The translations under genes were made by a program, and so were the position numbers. Shown here piece by piece: positions 24,679-33,521 of a stretch of DNA of 64,000 nucleotides (position 1 is the first letter of the stretch; each line of letters starts with the position of its first letter). Below the pieces are notes generated by a model. The model saw nothing but the letters and a program-made list of their open reading frames with translations. It searched no databases and was not told the DNA's origin. Source of the stretch: a virus; IMG/VR virus record IMGVR_UViG_3300028859_000006, positions 1-64,000 of that record. The stretch is one strand, 5' to 3'.

Positions 24679-24897
24679 TTAATAATCTTGATAATAATTC
24701 ATATTCGGTAAATTATTATCATGTGCATATTTTTTACCTTTATTTATTATATCTTCTTCTGATGTGGAATCAAAATTATATTCAATTCCGTTTTCATCAC
24801 ACCATCTTTTATAATAAGTATAATATTTATCTAATGATGTACCAGGCATCTGATTTGTATCAGCTTCGTTTAATTCTTTAAATTTTTTAACTTTCAT
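24679..24897 (-). CDS. Small protein with head-targeting-like N-terminus
   Basis: A 72-residue product starting MKVKKFKELNEADTNQMP, very like capsid-targeting leaders of T4-type internal proteins. It lacks the KFNL C-tag. The body is a Tyr-rich helical segment (YYTYYKRWCDENG). Sits just downstream of the large tagged cluster. Confidence 0.55.
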   Translation of the reverse strand: MKVKKFKELNEADTNQMPGTSLDKYYTYYKRWCDENGIEYNFDSTSEEDIINKGKKYAHDNNLPNMNYYQDY

Positions 24898-24914
24898 ATT
24901 TGTATATATTAAAT

Positions 24915-25367
24915 TTATAAATTAAATTTACTTGCTTCTTTTTTTAGTTTATATTGTTTATATTGTTCTGGATATTTGTCAATAATTTCTTTTCTATATT
25001 TATAATTTAAAACATCAAAAAAATCTTCATCATTTACATTATCTTTTATGTTCCAATTTGCACCTGCTTTTATTAATTCATTCATAATTTGAATATTACT
25101 ATAATATGAAGTATACCATAAAGCTGTTCTATTTAAATTATTAGTCAAATCTAAAATAGCTCCTGCTTTTATTAATTCTTTAACTCCTTCTAAAAAATCT
25201 TTATTAACTGATGTTATTAATGGAGTATTACCTTCCATTGTTTTGGAGTTTATATCAACATCAGTTTTTTCAATCAATTCCTTAATTTCTTCAATATTTT
25301 TAGTTCTAATATAAAAATATAGATTATCATTATTATAATTATTTTCAAATTTTTTTAAGTATTTCAT
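24915..25367 (-). CDS. Tagged cassette protein, ankyrin repeats
   Basis: A 150-residue member: N-tag MKYLKKFENNYNN, C-tag EASKFNL. The body has about three ankyrin repeats, recognised by EGNTPLITSVNKDFLEG, AGAILDLTNNLNRTALWYTS and AGANWNIKDN. Ankyrin repeats mediate protein binding. The end YPEQYKQYKLKKEA recurs in all ankyrin members. Last gene of the nine-gene minus-strand cluster. Confidence 0.8.
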   Translation of the reverse strand: MKYLKKFENNYNNDNLYFYIRTKNIEEIKELIEKTDVDINSKTMEGNTPLITSVNKDFLEGVKELIKAGAILDLTNNLNRTALWYTSYYSNIQIMNELIKAGANWNIKDNVNDEDFFDVLNYKYRKEIIDKYPEQYKQYKLKKEASKFNL

Positions 25368-25855
25368 ATGTTAAATTTACCTGCTTCTTTTTTAAGTTTA
25401 TATTCTTCATATTTTTTAGGATAATTATCAATTATATATTGTAATATTATTGGATTTGAACTATTAATTCTACTAAAAATATCTAATCCTTTTATATTTT
25501 TAGTATTAAGATCAATTCCAGATTTCATTATTAAATCAATAATATTATCAATTTTAAATTTATATGTGGTATAATTCCATTGATTATTATCTACAATATG
25601 AAATAAGCAATTTTCATTAACTCTATTTGTTAAATTTACATCTGCTCCACTCTCAATTAACAATTTAATGATACTATAATTTAATTTAATTACAGCCTTA
25701 ATTAATGGAGTTCTACTTTTACTAGAATCAAAGCAATTAACATTAGCTCCATCTGTTATTAATTCTCTTACTTTTTGTAAAGATGATTTAGATTCAGAAT
25801 ATTTTAATAATTCATCATCTAATTCTTTCTGAGTATATGTTATTAAATGTTTCAT
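25364..25855 (-). CDS. Tagged cassette protein, ankyrin repeats
   Basis: A 163-residue member: variant N-tag MKHLITYTQKEL (the least typical), C-tag EAGKFNI. Ankyrin units: DGANVNCFDSSKSRTPLIKA and SGADVNLTNRVNENCLFH, then SGIDLNTKNIKG. Same YPKKYEEYKLKKEA end. ATGA coupling both sides. Confidence 0.8.
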   Translation of the reverse strand: MKHLITYTQKELDDELLKYSESKSSLQKVRELITDGANVNCFDSSKSRTPLIKAVIKLNYSIIKLLIESGADVNLTNRVNENCLFHIVDNNQWNYTTYKFKIDNIIDLIMKSGIDLNTKNIKGLDIFSRINSSNPIILQYIIDNYPKKYEEYKLKKEAGKFNI

Positions 25856-26370
25856 ATGTTAAATTTATTTGCTTCTTTTTTAAGTTTGTATTTTTCATAT
25901 TGCGTAGGATATTTATTCATAATTTCTTTTGAATGTTTTATAGTTAAATAATCAAGAAATTCCAATTCATATTTATTAATAATATTCCAATCAGCTCCTT
26001 CTTCTATTAATAATTCCATAACATCATAATGATGTCTATCTGCAGCCCATATTAATGCACTTTTATTATCACAATCAACATAATCAATATTGGCGCCAGC
26101 ATTCAATAGTTCTGTTGATATTTGTGCATATAAATTATAATATTTAGATATATTATTTTTTATATAACAACTTAAAATTGAACATTTAATTAACGGAGTT
26201 CTATTCATCCAATTTACATCAATATTATCAATAATACATCCATTATCAATAGCATTTCTTATTTTTTTTAATAATTTTATAGCATCTGATTCATAATATA
26301 TTTCATCTTCTAAAATATAATTCAAATCAGAATTCATTATAGAAATCTCAAATTTTTTTAAATATTTCAT
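25852..26370 (-). CDS. Tagged cassette protein, ankyrin repeats
   Basis: A 172-residue member: N-tag MKYLKKFEISI, C-tag EANKFNI. Ankyrin units: DVNWMNRTPLIKCS, AGANIDYVDCDNKSALIWAA and EGADWNIINKYE. Same YPTQYEKYKLKKEA end as its neighbours, showing these are diverged copies. Confidence 0.8.
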   Translation of the reverse strand: MKYLKKFEISIMNSDLNYILEDEIYYESDAIKLLKKIRNAIDNGCIIDNIDVNWMNRTPLIKCSILSCYIKNNISKYYNLYAQISTELLNAGANIDYVDCDNKSALIWAADRHHYDVMELLIEEGADWNIINKYELEFLDYLTIKHSKEIMNKYPTQYEKYKLKKEANKFNI

Positions 26371-26873
26371 AAGTTAAATTGTTTTGCTAATTTTCTATCT
26401 GGATATTTATTATAAAACCAATTCCAATAACCTTCCAAATCATTATATGGTAAATTATTATTATAACATTGAAATTGTGTTACAGATTCTGGTAATTCTG
26501 GCAATTCAGATAAATTATTATTCTCGCATAAAAAATATTCTAAATTACTTGGTAATTCTGGCAATTCTTCTAAATTATTACCACCACAAGATAAATTTAT
26601 TAATGATTTTGGTAATTTAGGCAATGTTTTTAATTTATTCTCATGAATATATAATCCTGTTAATGTATCTGGTAATTCTGGCAACGTTTTTAATTCATTA
26701 TTACCACAAAATAATTCTTCTAAATTACTTGGTAATTCTGGTAATGATTTTAATTTATTGTGATGACAATCTAAATATGTTAATGTATCTGATAATTCAG
26801 GTAAAGACGTTAAACCTTTATTAGCAAGATTGAGTTTTGTTATTATATTTTCAAATCTTTTTATATATTTCAT
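26367..26873 (-). CDS. Tagged cassette protein, leucine-rich repeats
   Basis: A 168-residue member: N-tag MKYIKRFENIITK, C-tag LAKQFNL. Between them are about six 20-residue leucine-rich repeats of the LPELPxxLxxLxCxxNxL type, as in bacterial effector LRR proteins (YopM/IpaH-like pattern), ending in a YNDLEGYWNWFYNKYPD cap. Likely a protein-binding surface. A second LRR member lies at 38259. Confidence 0.85.
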   Translation of the reverse strand: MKYIKRFENIITKLNLANKGLTSLPELSDTLTYLDCHHNKLKSLPELPSNLEELFCGNNELKTLPELPDTLTGLYIHENKLKTLPKLPKSLINLSCGGNNLEELPELPSNLEYFLCENNNLSELPELPESVTQFQCYNNNLPYNDLEGYWNWFYNKYPDRKLAKQFNL

Positions 26874-27247
26874 ATGTTAAATTTATTTGTATCTTTAAGA
26901 TATGGTAATGCTTCTTTACTTGTTAACTTCCATTTTGAATTTAATGTTGTAATATTTCTAATTTTATCAAGTGTCATACTTGATAAAATATTAGGTTGTA
27001 TATATCTATCTATCTTAAAATCAATTTTCATAAGAATATTATATTCCTGTACATTAGCTGCATAAGCTATAATTTTAATAAAACTTTTATGATAAAATAT
27101 ATCATAATCTATATTATTTTCATCTAAAATATCAATGTGCTCATATAGATCTTCATATACATTTTCATATTCAAAATATGTTTTAAACATTATATTATAT
27201 CCATTTCTATCTATTTTCTTATCTTCATATTCTTTTATATATTTCAT
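26870..27247 (-). CDS. Tagged cassette protein
   Basis: A 125-residue member: N-tag MKYIKEYEDKK, C-tag DTNKFNI. The body is helical (residues 25-110) with no recognised repeat. ATGA coupling to both neighbours. Confidence 0.7.
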   Translation of the reverse strand: MKYIKEYEDKKIDRNGYNIMFKTYFEYENVYEDLYEHIDILDENNIDYDIFYHKSFIKIIAYAANVQEYNILMKIDFKIDRYIQPNILSSMTLDKIRNITTLNSKWKLTSKEALPYLKDTNKFNI

Positions 27248-27672
27248 AAGTTAAATTTATTTGTAGCGTTATTTAATTCCCATTGATAATATGTAGTTTC
27301 TTTTAATTCTTCAAATTTATCTTGAGAAACTTTTAACGATGATGATATAAATATTTTTTCAAATGAAGAAGGATATGTGTTTATTATTTCCCTTCCAATA
27401 TGAATTTTTTCATTTTCTTTTAATTCATGTTGATCTAGTTCACATATATAAGAAATAATATCTACATTCAGTTGAATACATTCATCAAAAATTTTTGGAG
27501 ATAAAATTCTGCATAGTGCTAAATAATTATTTTGCTTGTTAAATTTCCAATTATAACTACCGGATTTATATATCATATAAAATCCTGAAGGATATTCAGT
27601 TATAAAATCATTAAATTGAATTTTTGATTTTATTTTATCTTTATAATTCTCATATATTTTAATATATTTCAT
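27244..27672 (-). CDS. Tagged cassette protein
   Basis: A 142-residue member: N-tag MKYIKIYENYKD, C-tag NATNKFNL. The body FITEYPSGFYMIYKSGSYNW and HIGREIINTYPSSFEKIF hint at short helical repeats related to the ankyrin cap. Function unknown. Confidence 0.7.
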   Translation of the reverse strand: MKYIKIYENYKDKIKSKIQFNDFITEYPSGFYMIYKSGSYNWKFNKQNNYLALCRILSPKIFDECIQLNVDIISYICELDQHELKENEKIHIGREIINTYPSSFEKIFISSSLKVSQDKFEELKETTYYQWELNNATNKFNL

Positions 27673-28013
27673 AAGTTAAATTTTTCTTCTGCTTCTTTTT
27701 TAATTAAATAGTTATTATATTCATTTGGATAATTTTTTATAATATTTTCATATTGCTTATCAGTCAATAAATATGTAAAATAGTAACCTTTATTATTTTT
27801 AACATTCCAATCTGCTCCTGCTTCAATTAAAATGTTAACTATCTGCATATAATCATGCTGTGCTGCATAAAATAATGGAGTACGACCATCAATAGCTTTA
27901 ATATTTATATCAGTGCCAGTACGAATTAAATGTTTAATTCTATTAATATCACCTTTTAAAATTGCATTAAATAAATCAATGCCTTTATCTTCAAATAATT
28001 TTATATATTTCAT
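27669..28013 (-). CDS. Tagged cassette protein, ankyrin repeats
   Basis: A 114-residue member: N-tag MKYIKLFEDKG, C-tag EAEEKFNL. Two ankyrin units (TGTDINIKAIDGRTPLFYAA and EAGADWNVKNNKGYYF) and the common YPNEYNNYLIKKEAE end. The shortest clear ankyrin member. Confidence 0.8.
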   Translation of the reverse strand: MKYIKLFEDKGIDLFNAILKGDINRIKHLIRTGTDINIKAIDGRTPLFYAAQHDYMQIVNILIEAGADWNVKNNKGYYFTYLLTDKQYENIIKNYPNEYNNYLIKKEAEEKFNL

Positions 28014-28321
28014 ATGTTAAATTTATTTATATTCTTCCAAAGTTCTGGATCAGTTGACATTCTAAAAAATGGTTCTTCTTTAAAATTATTATGAGTTATC
28101 CAATTTTCAACAGTAAATTTATTAATATCACTAGATCCATTATAATATCTAAATGGTGGATATTCTAAATCTTCTATTTTTGCAAATGTATATGTGATTC
28201 CATTATAATCAATTAATTTAACTAAATATTTTTTATTTTTATTATAATTACTATTAAAACTATAATATGATCCAATATTAAGATTTAATTCTATTTTTTC
28301 AAATGTTTTTATATATTTCAT
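28010..28321 (-). CDS. Tagged cassette protein, barrel-like
   Basis: A 103-residue member: N-tag MKYIKTFEKIE, C-tag NINKFNI. LNIGSYYSFNSNYNKNKKYL resembles the VGDYV barrel start of other members. ATGA coupling. Confidence 0.7.
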   Translation of the reverse strand: MKYIKTFEKIELNLNIGSYYSFNSNYNKNKKYLVKLIDYNGITYTFAKIEDLEYPPFRYYNGSSDINKFTVENWITHNNFKEEPFFRMSTDPELWKNINKFNI

Positions 28322-28728
28322 ATGTTAAATTTATTTGAACTTATTATCAAATCAAAATCATCTTTATTTATTTGATTTATTATATAATCAACATGTTTAG
28401 CTGTTATGCTAAATGTATATATACAATTATATTCATTTTTAACTAAATCTAATCCATCTATAGTTTCAAAATATTCTTCAATAATATTAAATTCATCATG
28501 AATATTTGATAATTTCAAATAAGTTTCTCCTAATATTATAGCAAATTCAAATGTTGTTGAAGAAGGTGTCTTTGAATAAAAAGATATTTCATTATGATAT
28601 TTATATATTTTATTATAATTTGAAGTTAGATTAAAATCTAATGATAATATAAAATTTACTAAAAAATTCATAAAATAAGCACTATTATCAGTTAAATCAT
28701 ATTTCTCAAATGTTTTTATATATTTCAT
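28318..28728 (-). CDS. Tagged cassette protein, first in the nine-gene cluster
   Basis: A 136-residue member: N-tag MKYIKTFEKYDL, C-tag SSNKFNI. The body is alpha/beta without a recognised motif. A short TTATTA-rich spacer separates it from the PPK2 gene upstream, so the cluster may share that transcript. Confidence 0.7.
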   Translation of the reverse strand: MKYIKTFEKYDLTDNSAYFMNFLVNFILSLDFNLTSNYNKIYKYHNEISFYSKTPSSTTFEFAIILGETYLKLSNIHDEFNIIEEYFETIDGLDLVKNEYNCIYTFSITAKHVDYIINQINKDDFDLIISSNKFNI

Positions 28729-28746
28729 ATTATTATTTATTATTTA

Positions 28747-30396
28747 TTATTTATTATTATTATTTAACTTTTCAATTGCTTCATTCATAATATCATCTGT
28801 TATACCTAATTCATGAGTGGTTTTAACAATATGTTTTTTATTAAATACATCATATAAATCATGCTTATTATCATCTATAATTATAAAATTACTAACTATT
28901 TTATTATTTTTCAACCAATCTTTTATATCGGCACCTCTTTTTTTAGATTTGTCATTTGGAACACAGTCATATATTTTATATTTAAAACCTGCTTTTTTCA
29001 TCATATCTTCTATTTTACTTTTAGGTTTATCATCTCTATATGATGAAGATAAAACAACTTTAGCATCTGTTTTTTCAATTATTGTGTTTAAATTACTCAT
29101 GGCAGTTTTACTCCATTTATCAGGCTCATTAAAAAATTTATGATAATTTACATCAGAATTTTTATTATAAGGAATAAGTGGTCCATCAATATCTTCAAAT
29201 ATTACTTTTATTCCTCCATCTTTTTCTTTTTCTTTATCTTTTTCAATAGTTTTTATTATACCATTAAATGATTCTAATCTGGAATAATTTTCATCATCTG
29301 CATCTATTATTATCCAAGGAGCATTTTTAGTATTTGTTTTTTTGAAAATTTCATTTATATATTTAGTAAATTCGTCCCATTTATCTAAAGTTTGTTCATC
29401 ATTCTTACTAAATTTCCAATATTTTAATGGGTTAGATTTTCTTAATTCAAACCTCATTTTTTGTACATCCTGAGATATAGAAAACCATATTTTTATAAGT
29501 ATTATATCATCATCAATTAATTTATCTTCAAAATTATTGACTTCTTTCATGAATTTATTATATTTATCTTCATTTGAATATCCCATTACAGGTTCTACAT
29601 AACCTCTTGTATACCAAGATCTATCAAAGAACACAATTTCACCGTTTTTAGGTAACACTTTTTCATATCTTTCAAACCAATTATCACTTTCTTCTTCTGA
29701 AGGAATACCAAAAGTTTGAACTTTAAAATGCTTAGGATCAAGAAATCTTGTTATATTTCTAATTGCAGATCCTTTTCCTGCTGCATCTCTACCTTCAAAT
29801 ATAATTAACACTTTTTTATTATTATATACAATCCACTCTTGTAATTTCAATAATTCTATTTGATATTTATATTTTGTTTTTTGATAATCATCAAAAGGTA
29901 CTTTATTTATTTTAATATCTATTTTATTATATGGTTCATATGACTTATCAGTTTCAATTTTATTGTAGAAAAATTCATAAGTGTTATCTATATATCTATC
30001 AACATTATCAAGATATGCTTTGAAAACACTATCTGCATTCTTTATATTAATATCAAATGAATTTGTTATAGAATATATTTTTAGAATATCATTAGCAAAT
30101 TTACCTAATCTCATCTGTTTAATTATATCATCATCTACATTATTTAAAAAATCTTTAAATAAATCTTTAAATTTACCCATAGTATTTTTATTATAATTAT
30201 TTAATAAATATGTTTTATATGATTCTAAATCTTCTTTAATTTGAGTTTTATAGAAATCTAATGTGTATTTTTTATCAATAGATTGCTTCAAATTTATAAT
30301 TAAGCTTTTAAAAGAATGAATAAGGTTTTCCAATTCATCTTTACTACGATGAAAAAAAGCTTCATTTAGTTTATTATAATCATTATAGTTTAACAT
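28747..30396 (-). CDS. PPK2 polyphosphate kinase fused to a HAD phosphatase domain
   Basis: A 549-residue three-part protein. Residues 1-170 are helical and unrecognised; the first 14 (MLNYNDYNKLNEAF) resemble a head-targeting leader. Residues about 175-385 are PPK2: EGRDAAGKGSA Walker A (201-211), FDRSWYTRGYVEPVMG (257-272) and a lid with KSNPLKYWKFS. PPK2 phosphorylates nucleotides with polyphosphate. Residues about 397-545 are a HAD domain (VIFEDIDGPLIP, LSSSYRD, IIIDDN), like the HAD module of RNA-repair proteins. I do not know this fusion. It precedes the tagged cluster. Confidence 0.85.
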   Translation of the reverse strand: MLNYNDYNKLNEAFFHRSKDELENLIHSFKSLIINLKQSIDKKYTLDFYKTQIKEDLESYKTYLLNNYNKNTMGKFKDLFKDFLNNVDDDIIKQMRLGKFANDILKIYSITNSFDINIKNADSVFKAYLDNVDRYIDNTYEFFYNKIETDKSYEPYNKIDIKINKVPFDDYQKTKYKYQIELLKLQEWIVYNNKKVLIIFEGRDAAGKGSAIRNITRFLDPKHFKVQTFGIPSEEESDNWFERYEKVLPKNGEIVFFDRSWYTRGYVEPVMGYSNEDKYNKFMKEVNNFEDKLIDDDIILIKIWFSISQDVQKMRFELRKSNPLKYWKFSKNDEQTLDKWDEFTKYINEIFKKTNTKNAPWIIIDADDENYSRLESFNGIIKTIEKDKEKEKDGGIKVIFEDIDGPLIPYNKNSDVNYHKFFNEPDKWSKTAMSNLNTIIEKTDAKVVLSSSYRDDKPKSKIEDMMKKAGFKYKIYDCVPNDKSKKRGADIKDWLKNNKIVSNFIIIDDNKHDLYDVFNKKHIVKTTHELGITDDIMNEAIEKLNNNNK

Positions 30397-30485
30397 TAGG
30401 CACTAATATTTTTATTTGTATTATATATAAAAAAATAAGATCGTTATTTTATATTAAACTATTTTTATTTATGAATAATTATTTA

Positions 30486-30493
30486 TATCTTTG
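30486..30493 (+). promoter_or_regulatory. -7 promoter element
   Basis: TATCTTTG followed by TAATC, 84 bases before the 30577 gene. The upstream element reads TTTAT rather than TTTG. A long leader is implied. Confidence 0.6.
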
Positions 30494-30576
30494 TAATCTT
30501 AAATATTTTTAATGCTTATGATAAAAAAATATCATAAATATTATATTAAACTTTATATTAATTAAAAAATAAAAAT

Positions 30577-31023
30577 ATGAAAAATATTGAAAAAACTAAA
30601 TTTGAAATTAATAGTATAGACTTTAGTAATTTGAATGACACTGATTCAAATAATTTAAAAATAGAGTTATTGAAATATAATGATGATGAATTAAAAGAAT
30701 TATTATTATATATAATGGACGATAAATTATCAATAAACATAAATATGGATAGTGATCCAAATTTAAAAATACTATTTGATGATAAAAGAATTATGAATAT
30801 TCTTGAAACCATGTATGATGAAAATAAAAAAGAAATGGATAATATAGAAAAAAATACTCCAAATTTTAAAGCTATATTATGCGTTGGATTAGGATATGAT
30901 ATTTCAGGGTTGACTGATGAAAATATTAAAAATATTCTTGAAAATGAATTTGGTGATAAATCAAAAATGATATTAACAGCAATGAGATTAGCATTCAAAT
31001 TTGGTAAATGCTCTAATGAATAA
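30577..31023 (+). CDS. Hypothetical acidic protein
   Basis: A 148-residue acidic helical product (MKNIEKTKFEINSIDFSNLN onward), with FKAILCVGLGYDISGLTDEN in the second half. Own promoter and own terminator, so a single-gene unit. Not recognised. Confidence 0.6.
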   Translation: MKNIEKTKFEINSIDFSNLNDTDSNNLKIELLKYNDDELKELLLYIMDDKLSININMDSDPNLKILFDDKRIMNILETMYDENKKEMDNIEKNTPNFKAILCVGLGYDISGLTDENIKNILENEFGDKSKMILTAMRLAFKFGKCSNE

Positions 31024-31039
31024 TAAAATAATATTTATT

Positions 31040-31072
31040 AAAAAAGTTCAAGTAAATTACTTGAACTTTTTT
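31040..31072. terminator. Bidirectional intrinsic terminator
   Basis: AAAAGTTCAAGTA and TACTTGAACTTTT pair around AAT, followed by T-run. The same TTCAAGTA/TACTTGAA core recurs in the RNA island at 34.4-36.8 kb. Confidence 0.85.
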
Positions 31073-31076
31073 GTTT

Positions 31077-31676
31077 TTATAGTTTTCTATTTTTTATTTT
31101 GTAAAATTGAAAATCATTTGGTAAATTTTTATTTGGAAAATAATAAGTTAATGTATCATTAGTAGGCGATATTATTTGTTTGTAAAATCCATTAGGAACA
31201 TGAGCACCAGATTTTAGAATTAATAAATTTCCAGTAAAATCTAATACAACTTTAACTGTCAATTTTTTATATTTAGTAAATAGAGTAGTTCTTTCATAGT
31301 TTTCTAAATGTTCCCATGTTACTCTATTTAATGTATAATATTGCAAAGAGCAATTTAAATATGAAAATGTTTCATATAAATGATTTTTAGTATCAGAAAA
31401 AGTTGCGGCTGGAGCTAAATGTCCTTTATCCCATACATTATTCAAATAATCCGCATTAGTTGAAGTAATTATACCTGGAACTTCATAAAAATCCATTCCT
31501 GCTCTTGAAACATTCTTTGTCACATTAGTTATATAATAAATAACCCAATTAGGTTGCTTATATACCTCATTGTATGATACAGTATAAATGTCGTTTTTGA
31601 CTATAACATTAGTTCTTTGAGAAAAAGAAAATAATGTTGCAAACATAAAAATTAATAATATTGATAATTTTTTCAT
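31077..31676 (-). CDS. Secreted DNA/RNA non-specific endonuclease
   Basis: A 199-residue product with a signal peptide (MKKLSILLIFMFATLFSFSQ). VWDKGHLAPAA (81-91) matches the DRGHxxPxA catalytic motif of the beta-beta-alpha NucA family with Lys for Arg, His86 being the general base; LNRVTWEHLE downstream supplies the metal-binding Asn region. It should act outside the cytoplasm, for example degrading incoming DNA in the periplasm or external DNA. Single gene. Confidence 0.8.
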   Translation of the reverse strand: MKKLSILLIFMFATLFSFSQRTNVIVKNDIYTVSYNEVYKQPNWVIYYITNVTKNVSRAGMDFYEVPGIITSTNADYLNNVWDKGHLAPAATFSDTKNHLYETFSYLNCSLQYYTLNRVTWEHLENYERTTLFTKYKKLTVKVVLDFTGNLLILKSGAHVPNGFYKQIISPTNDTLTYYFPNKNLPNDFQFYKIKNRKL

Positions 31677-31734
31677 AAGATTTTTTATTTTATATATTAA
31701 TATATATAAGTATCAAAAATAAAATTTATAAAAT

Positions 31735-32034
31735 ATGAAATATATAAAAACTTTTGAATTCGTTAGCAGAGAAGTAGATTTACCAATAGGATATTATGTT
31801 ATTCCTGCTCTTAAAGGAATAAATTATGATATTCAATATAAAAATAAAATCAGTAATAATATTTTTCAAATAATAAATAAAAGTAAGACACAATTTAAAA
31901 TTGATTTTAAAGATTATTATCATGAAGATGGGTTTTGGATTGACAAAAAAGATGTTTATAAATTCTCAGGAAGTAAAAAAGTACTACAAGATAAATTGGA
32001 ATTAATGAAACAAACGAATAAATTTAACTTATGA
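31735..32034 (+). CDS. Tagged cassette protein, barrel-like (plus strand)
   Basis: A 99-residue member: N-tag MKYIKTFEFVSR, C-tag QTNKFNL. LPIGYYVIPALKG resembles the VGDYV barrel start. ATGA coupling to the next gene. One of few family members on the plus strand. Confidence 0.75.
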   Translation: MKYIKTFEFVSREVDLPIGYYVIPALKGINYDIQYKNKISNNIFQIINKSKTQFKIDFKDYYHEDGFWIDKKDVYKFSGSKKVLQDKLELMKQTNKFNL

Positions 32035-32423
32035 TAACAAATTTTAAACTATATGAAATAATAAAAAAATCTCCAACTAAAAAAGCATTAGCAAGAGATT
32101 ATAAAATAGGAGATTATGTTATATGTGAATGTAAAACATCATTTACATTTCCTGAACTTCCTGAACTTAATGAATTTACATTGAATAATATCGGACAAAT
32201 AATAGATATTTTGGATATAAGAAGACGTAGTGATATTTATGTTGTTCAATTTGATTATATTCCAGAAATATTAAGACCTGGATTCCAAATCAAATATAAT
32301 AAAGCTGATATAAATAAAAAATATGAAAATTCAATAACTTTTAATAGAGAAGATATAAAATATTTATCAGATGATAAATCAGATTTAGAAACATTAATAT
32401 CAGCAAATAAATTTAATTTATAA
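32031..32423 (+). CDS. Tagged cassette protein, SH3-like (plus strand)
   Basis: A 130-residue member with divergent N-tag MITNFKLYEIIKK and C-tag SANKFNL. YKIGDYVICECKTSF and VQFDYIPEIL match the barrel type seen at 18872 and 51205. No family gene follows, yet the C-tag is intact. Confidence 0.75.
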   Translation: MITNFKLYEIIKKSPTKKALARDYKIGDYVICECKTSFTFPELPELNEFTLNNIGQIIDILDIRRRSDIYVVQFDYIPEILRPGFQIKYNKADINKKYENSITFNREDIKYLSDDKSDLETLISANKFNL

Positions 32424-32424
32424 T

Positions 32425-32964
32425 TTATTTATATAAAATATTTTTCATATTTTTTGCATTATCTGATTGACCATCAAACGCTTCTACTTCCCAAGGACGT
32501 TGATCATAATTCATATCTGATATATCAACCACTTCATTCAACCATAAATATGCACCACTTTTGCTAATGATTAATGTTTTATCATAATATTGTTTTAAAT
32601 GAATTAATTCATGAGATAATATAGTAATATTTTGACTTCTATCATAATTTCCAATAAGAATATAATATATATCATTAGAATCCACTATATATGCTTTTAA
32701 TTCAATATCTTCTCCATTAATTTCTTCTGATGTCTGTTGAATATTTTTAATTATAACAGTTACGGTATCAATTTTAAGTGATCTTAGTCCTGATTCTACT
32801 ATAGTATCTAAATATGATTTATTAGTTAAATTATAAATATGATGATATTTATAAAATTCAATTTTATCAAATGGTTTATCTTTAACTGTAGATAATTTAT
32901 AAATTATAAATGTAACTATTAGTAAAGATAAAATTATTATTCCAATTTTTATTATTTTGCTCAT
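32425..32964 (-). CDS. Membrane-anchored metallopeptidase-like protein
   Basis: A 179-residue product with an N-terminal anchor (KIIKIGIIILSLLIVTFII). ILSHELIHLKQYYDKT places a HExxH-type HELIH motif at residues 118-122, and QRPWEVEAF near 158 gives a Glu as probable third zinc ligand, as in small phage 'RPWEiEA' metallopeptidase-like proteins. It probably faces the periplasm. Substrate unknown. Overlaps the upstream gene by four bases. Confidence 0.65.
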   Translation of the reverse strand: MSKIIKIGIIILSLLIVTFIIYKLSTVKDKPFDKIEFYKYHHIYNLTNKSYLDTIVESGLRSLKIDTVTVIIKNIQQTSEEINGEDIELKAYIVDSNDIYYILIGNYDRSQNITILSHELIHLKQYYDKTLIISKSGAYLWLNEVVDISDMNYDQRPWEVEAFDGQSDNAKNMKNILYK

Positions 32965-33488
32965 TTGTGAGTTATTTTTTTTAAAGATTCAATTATTAAA
33001 TTTATATTAGCATTAATCCAACCGCATAATTGATTAGATATTATATTCTCAGTTTCTCTATCCTTTTTAGCTAAATTTAACCAATATGATAAAGGTTTTA
33101 CTGCTAAATTATATTTATTACCACCTAACCATAAAGAATTGATTGTAGCAGAATATTTATTTGTTGATCTATTTATTCCATTTGGATTAACTTCTATGTT
33201 TTTTATTACATTAAATATAGTATTTGTAGGATCTGATTTTTTTAATTGAATTATCATTGCTTCATCTTCAATAATCTCATCATTAATGAGTCTATTTAGA
33301 GAATTTATTGATATTATTGATTTAGTAACTACTTGTTCAGTTAATTTACCAATAGGTAATAATAAATTTTTAAGTTGTTCTATTAATTTATTTGCTTTTA
33401 TTCCTGCGTTATACCTAGTATTTTCAGGAGTAAAACCATCAGTTAGTACATCTTCATTGTATTTATCAAAACTTTTTATATTTTTCAT
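32961..33488 (-). CDS. Hypothetical protein with head-targeting-like N-terminus
   Basis: A 175-residue product starting MKNIKSFDKYNEDVLTDGF, a leader similar to those of the tagged family and of T4 internal proteins, but without a KFNL end. The body is helical and polar (YWLNLAKKDRETENI near the end). Cotranslated with the metallopeptidase-like gene. Confidence 0.6.
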   Translation of the reverse strand: MKNIKSFDKYNEDVLTDGFTPENTRYNAGIKANKLIEQLKNLLLPIGKLTEQVVTKSIISINSLNRLINDEIIEDEAMIIQLKKSDPTNTIFNVIKNIEVNPNGINRSTNKYSATINSLWLGGNKYNLAVKPLSYWLNLAKKDRETENIISNQLCGWINANINLIIESLKKITHK

Positions 33489-33521
33489 AATACCATATAT
33501 ATTAAAAAATAAAAATCAAAT

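Noticed and set aside
26384-26824. Plus-strand reading frames opposite the LRR gene
   Set aside because: They arise from the regular repeat codons of the minus-strand LRR gene and have no independent start context or promoter.
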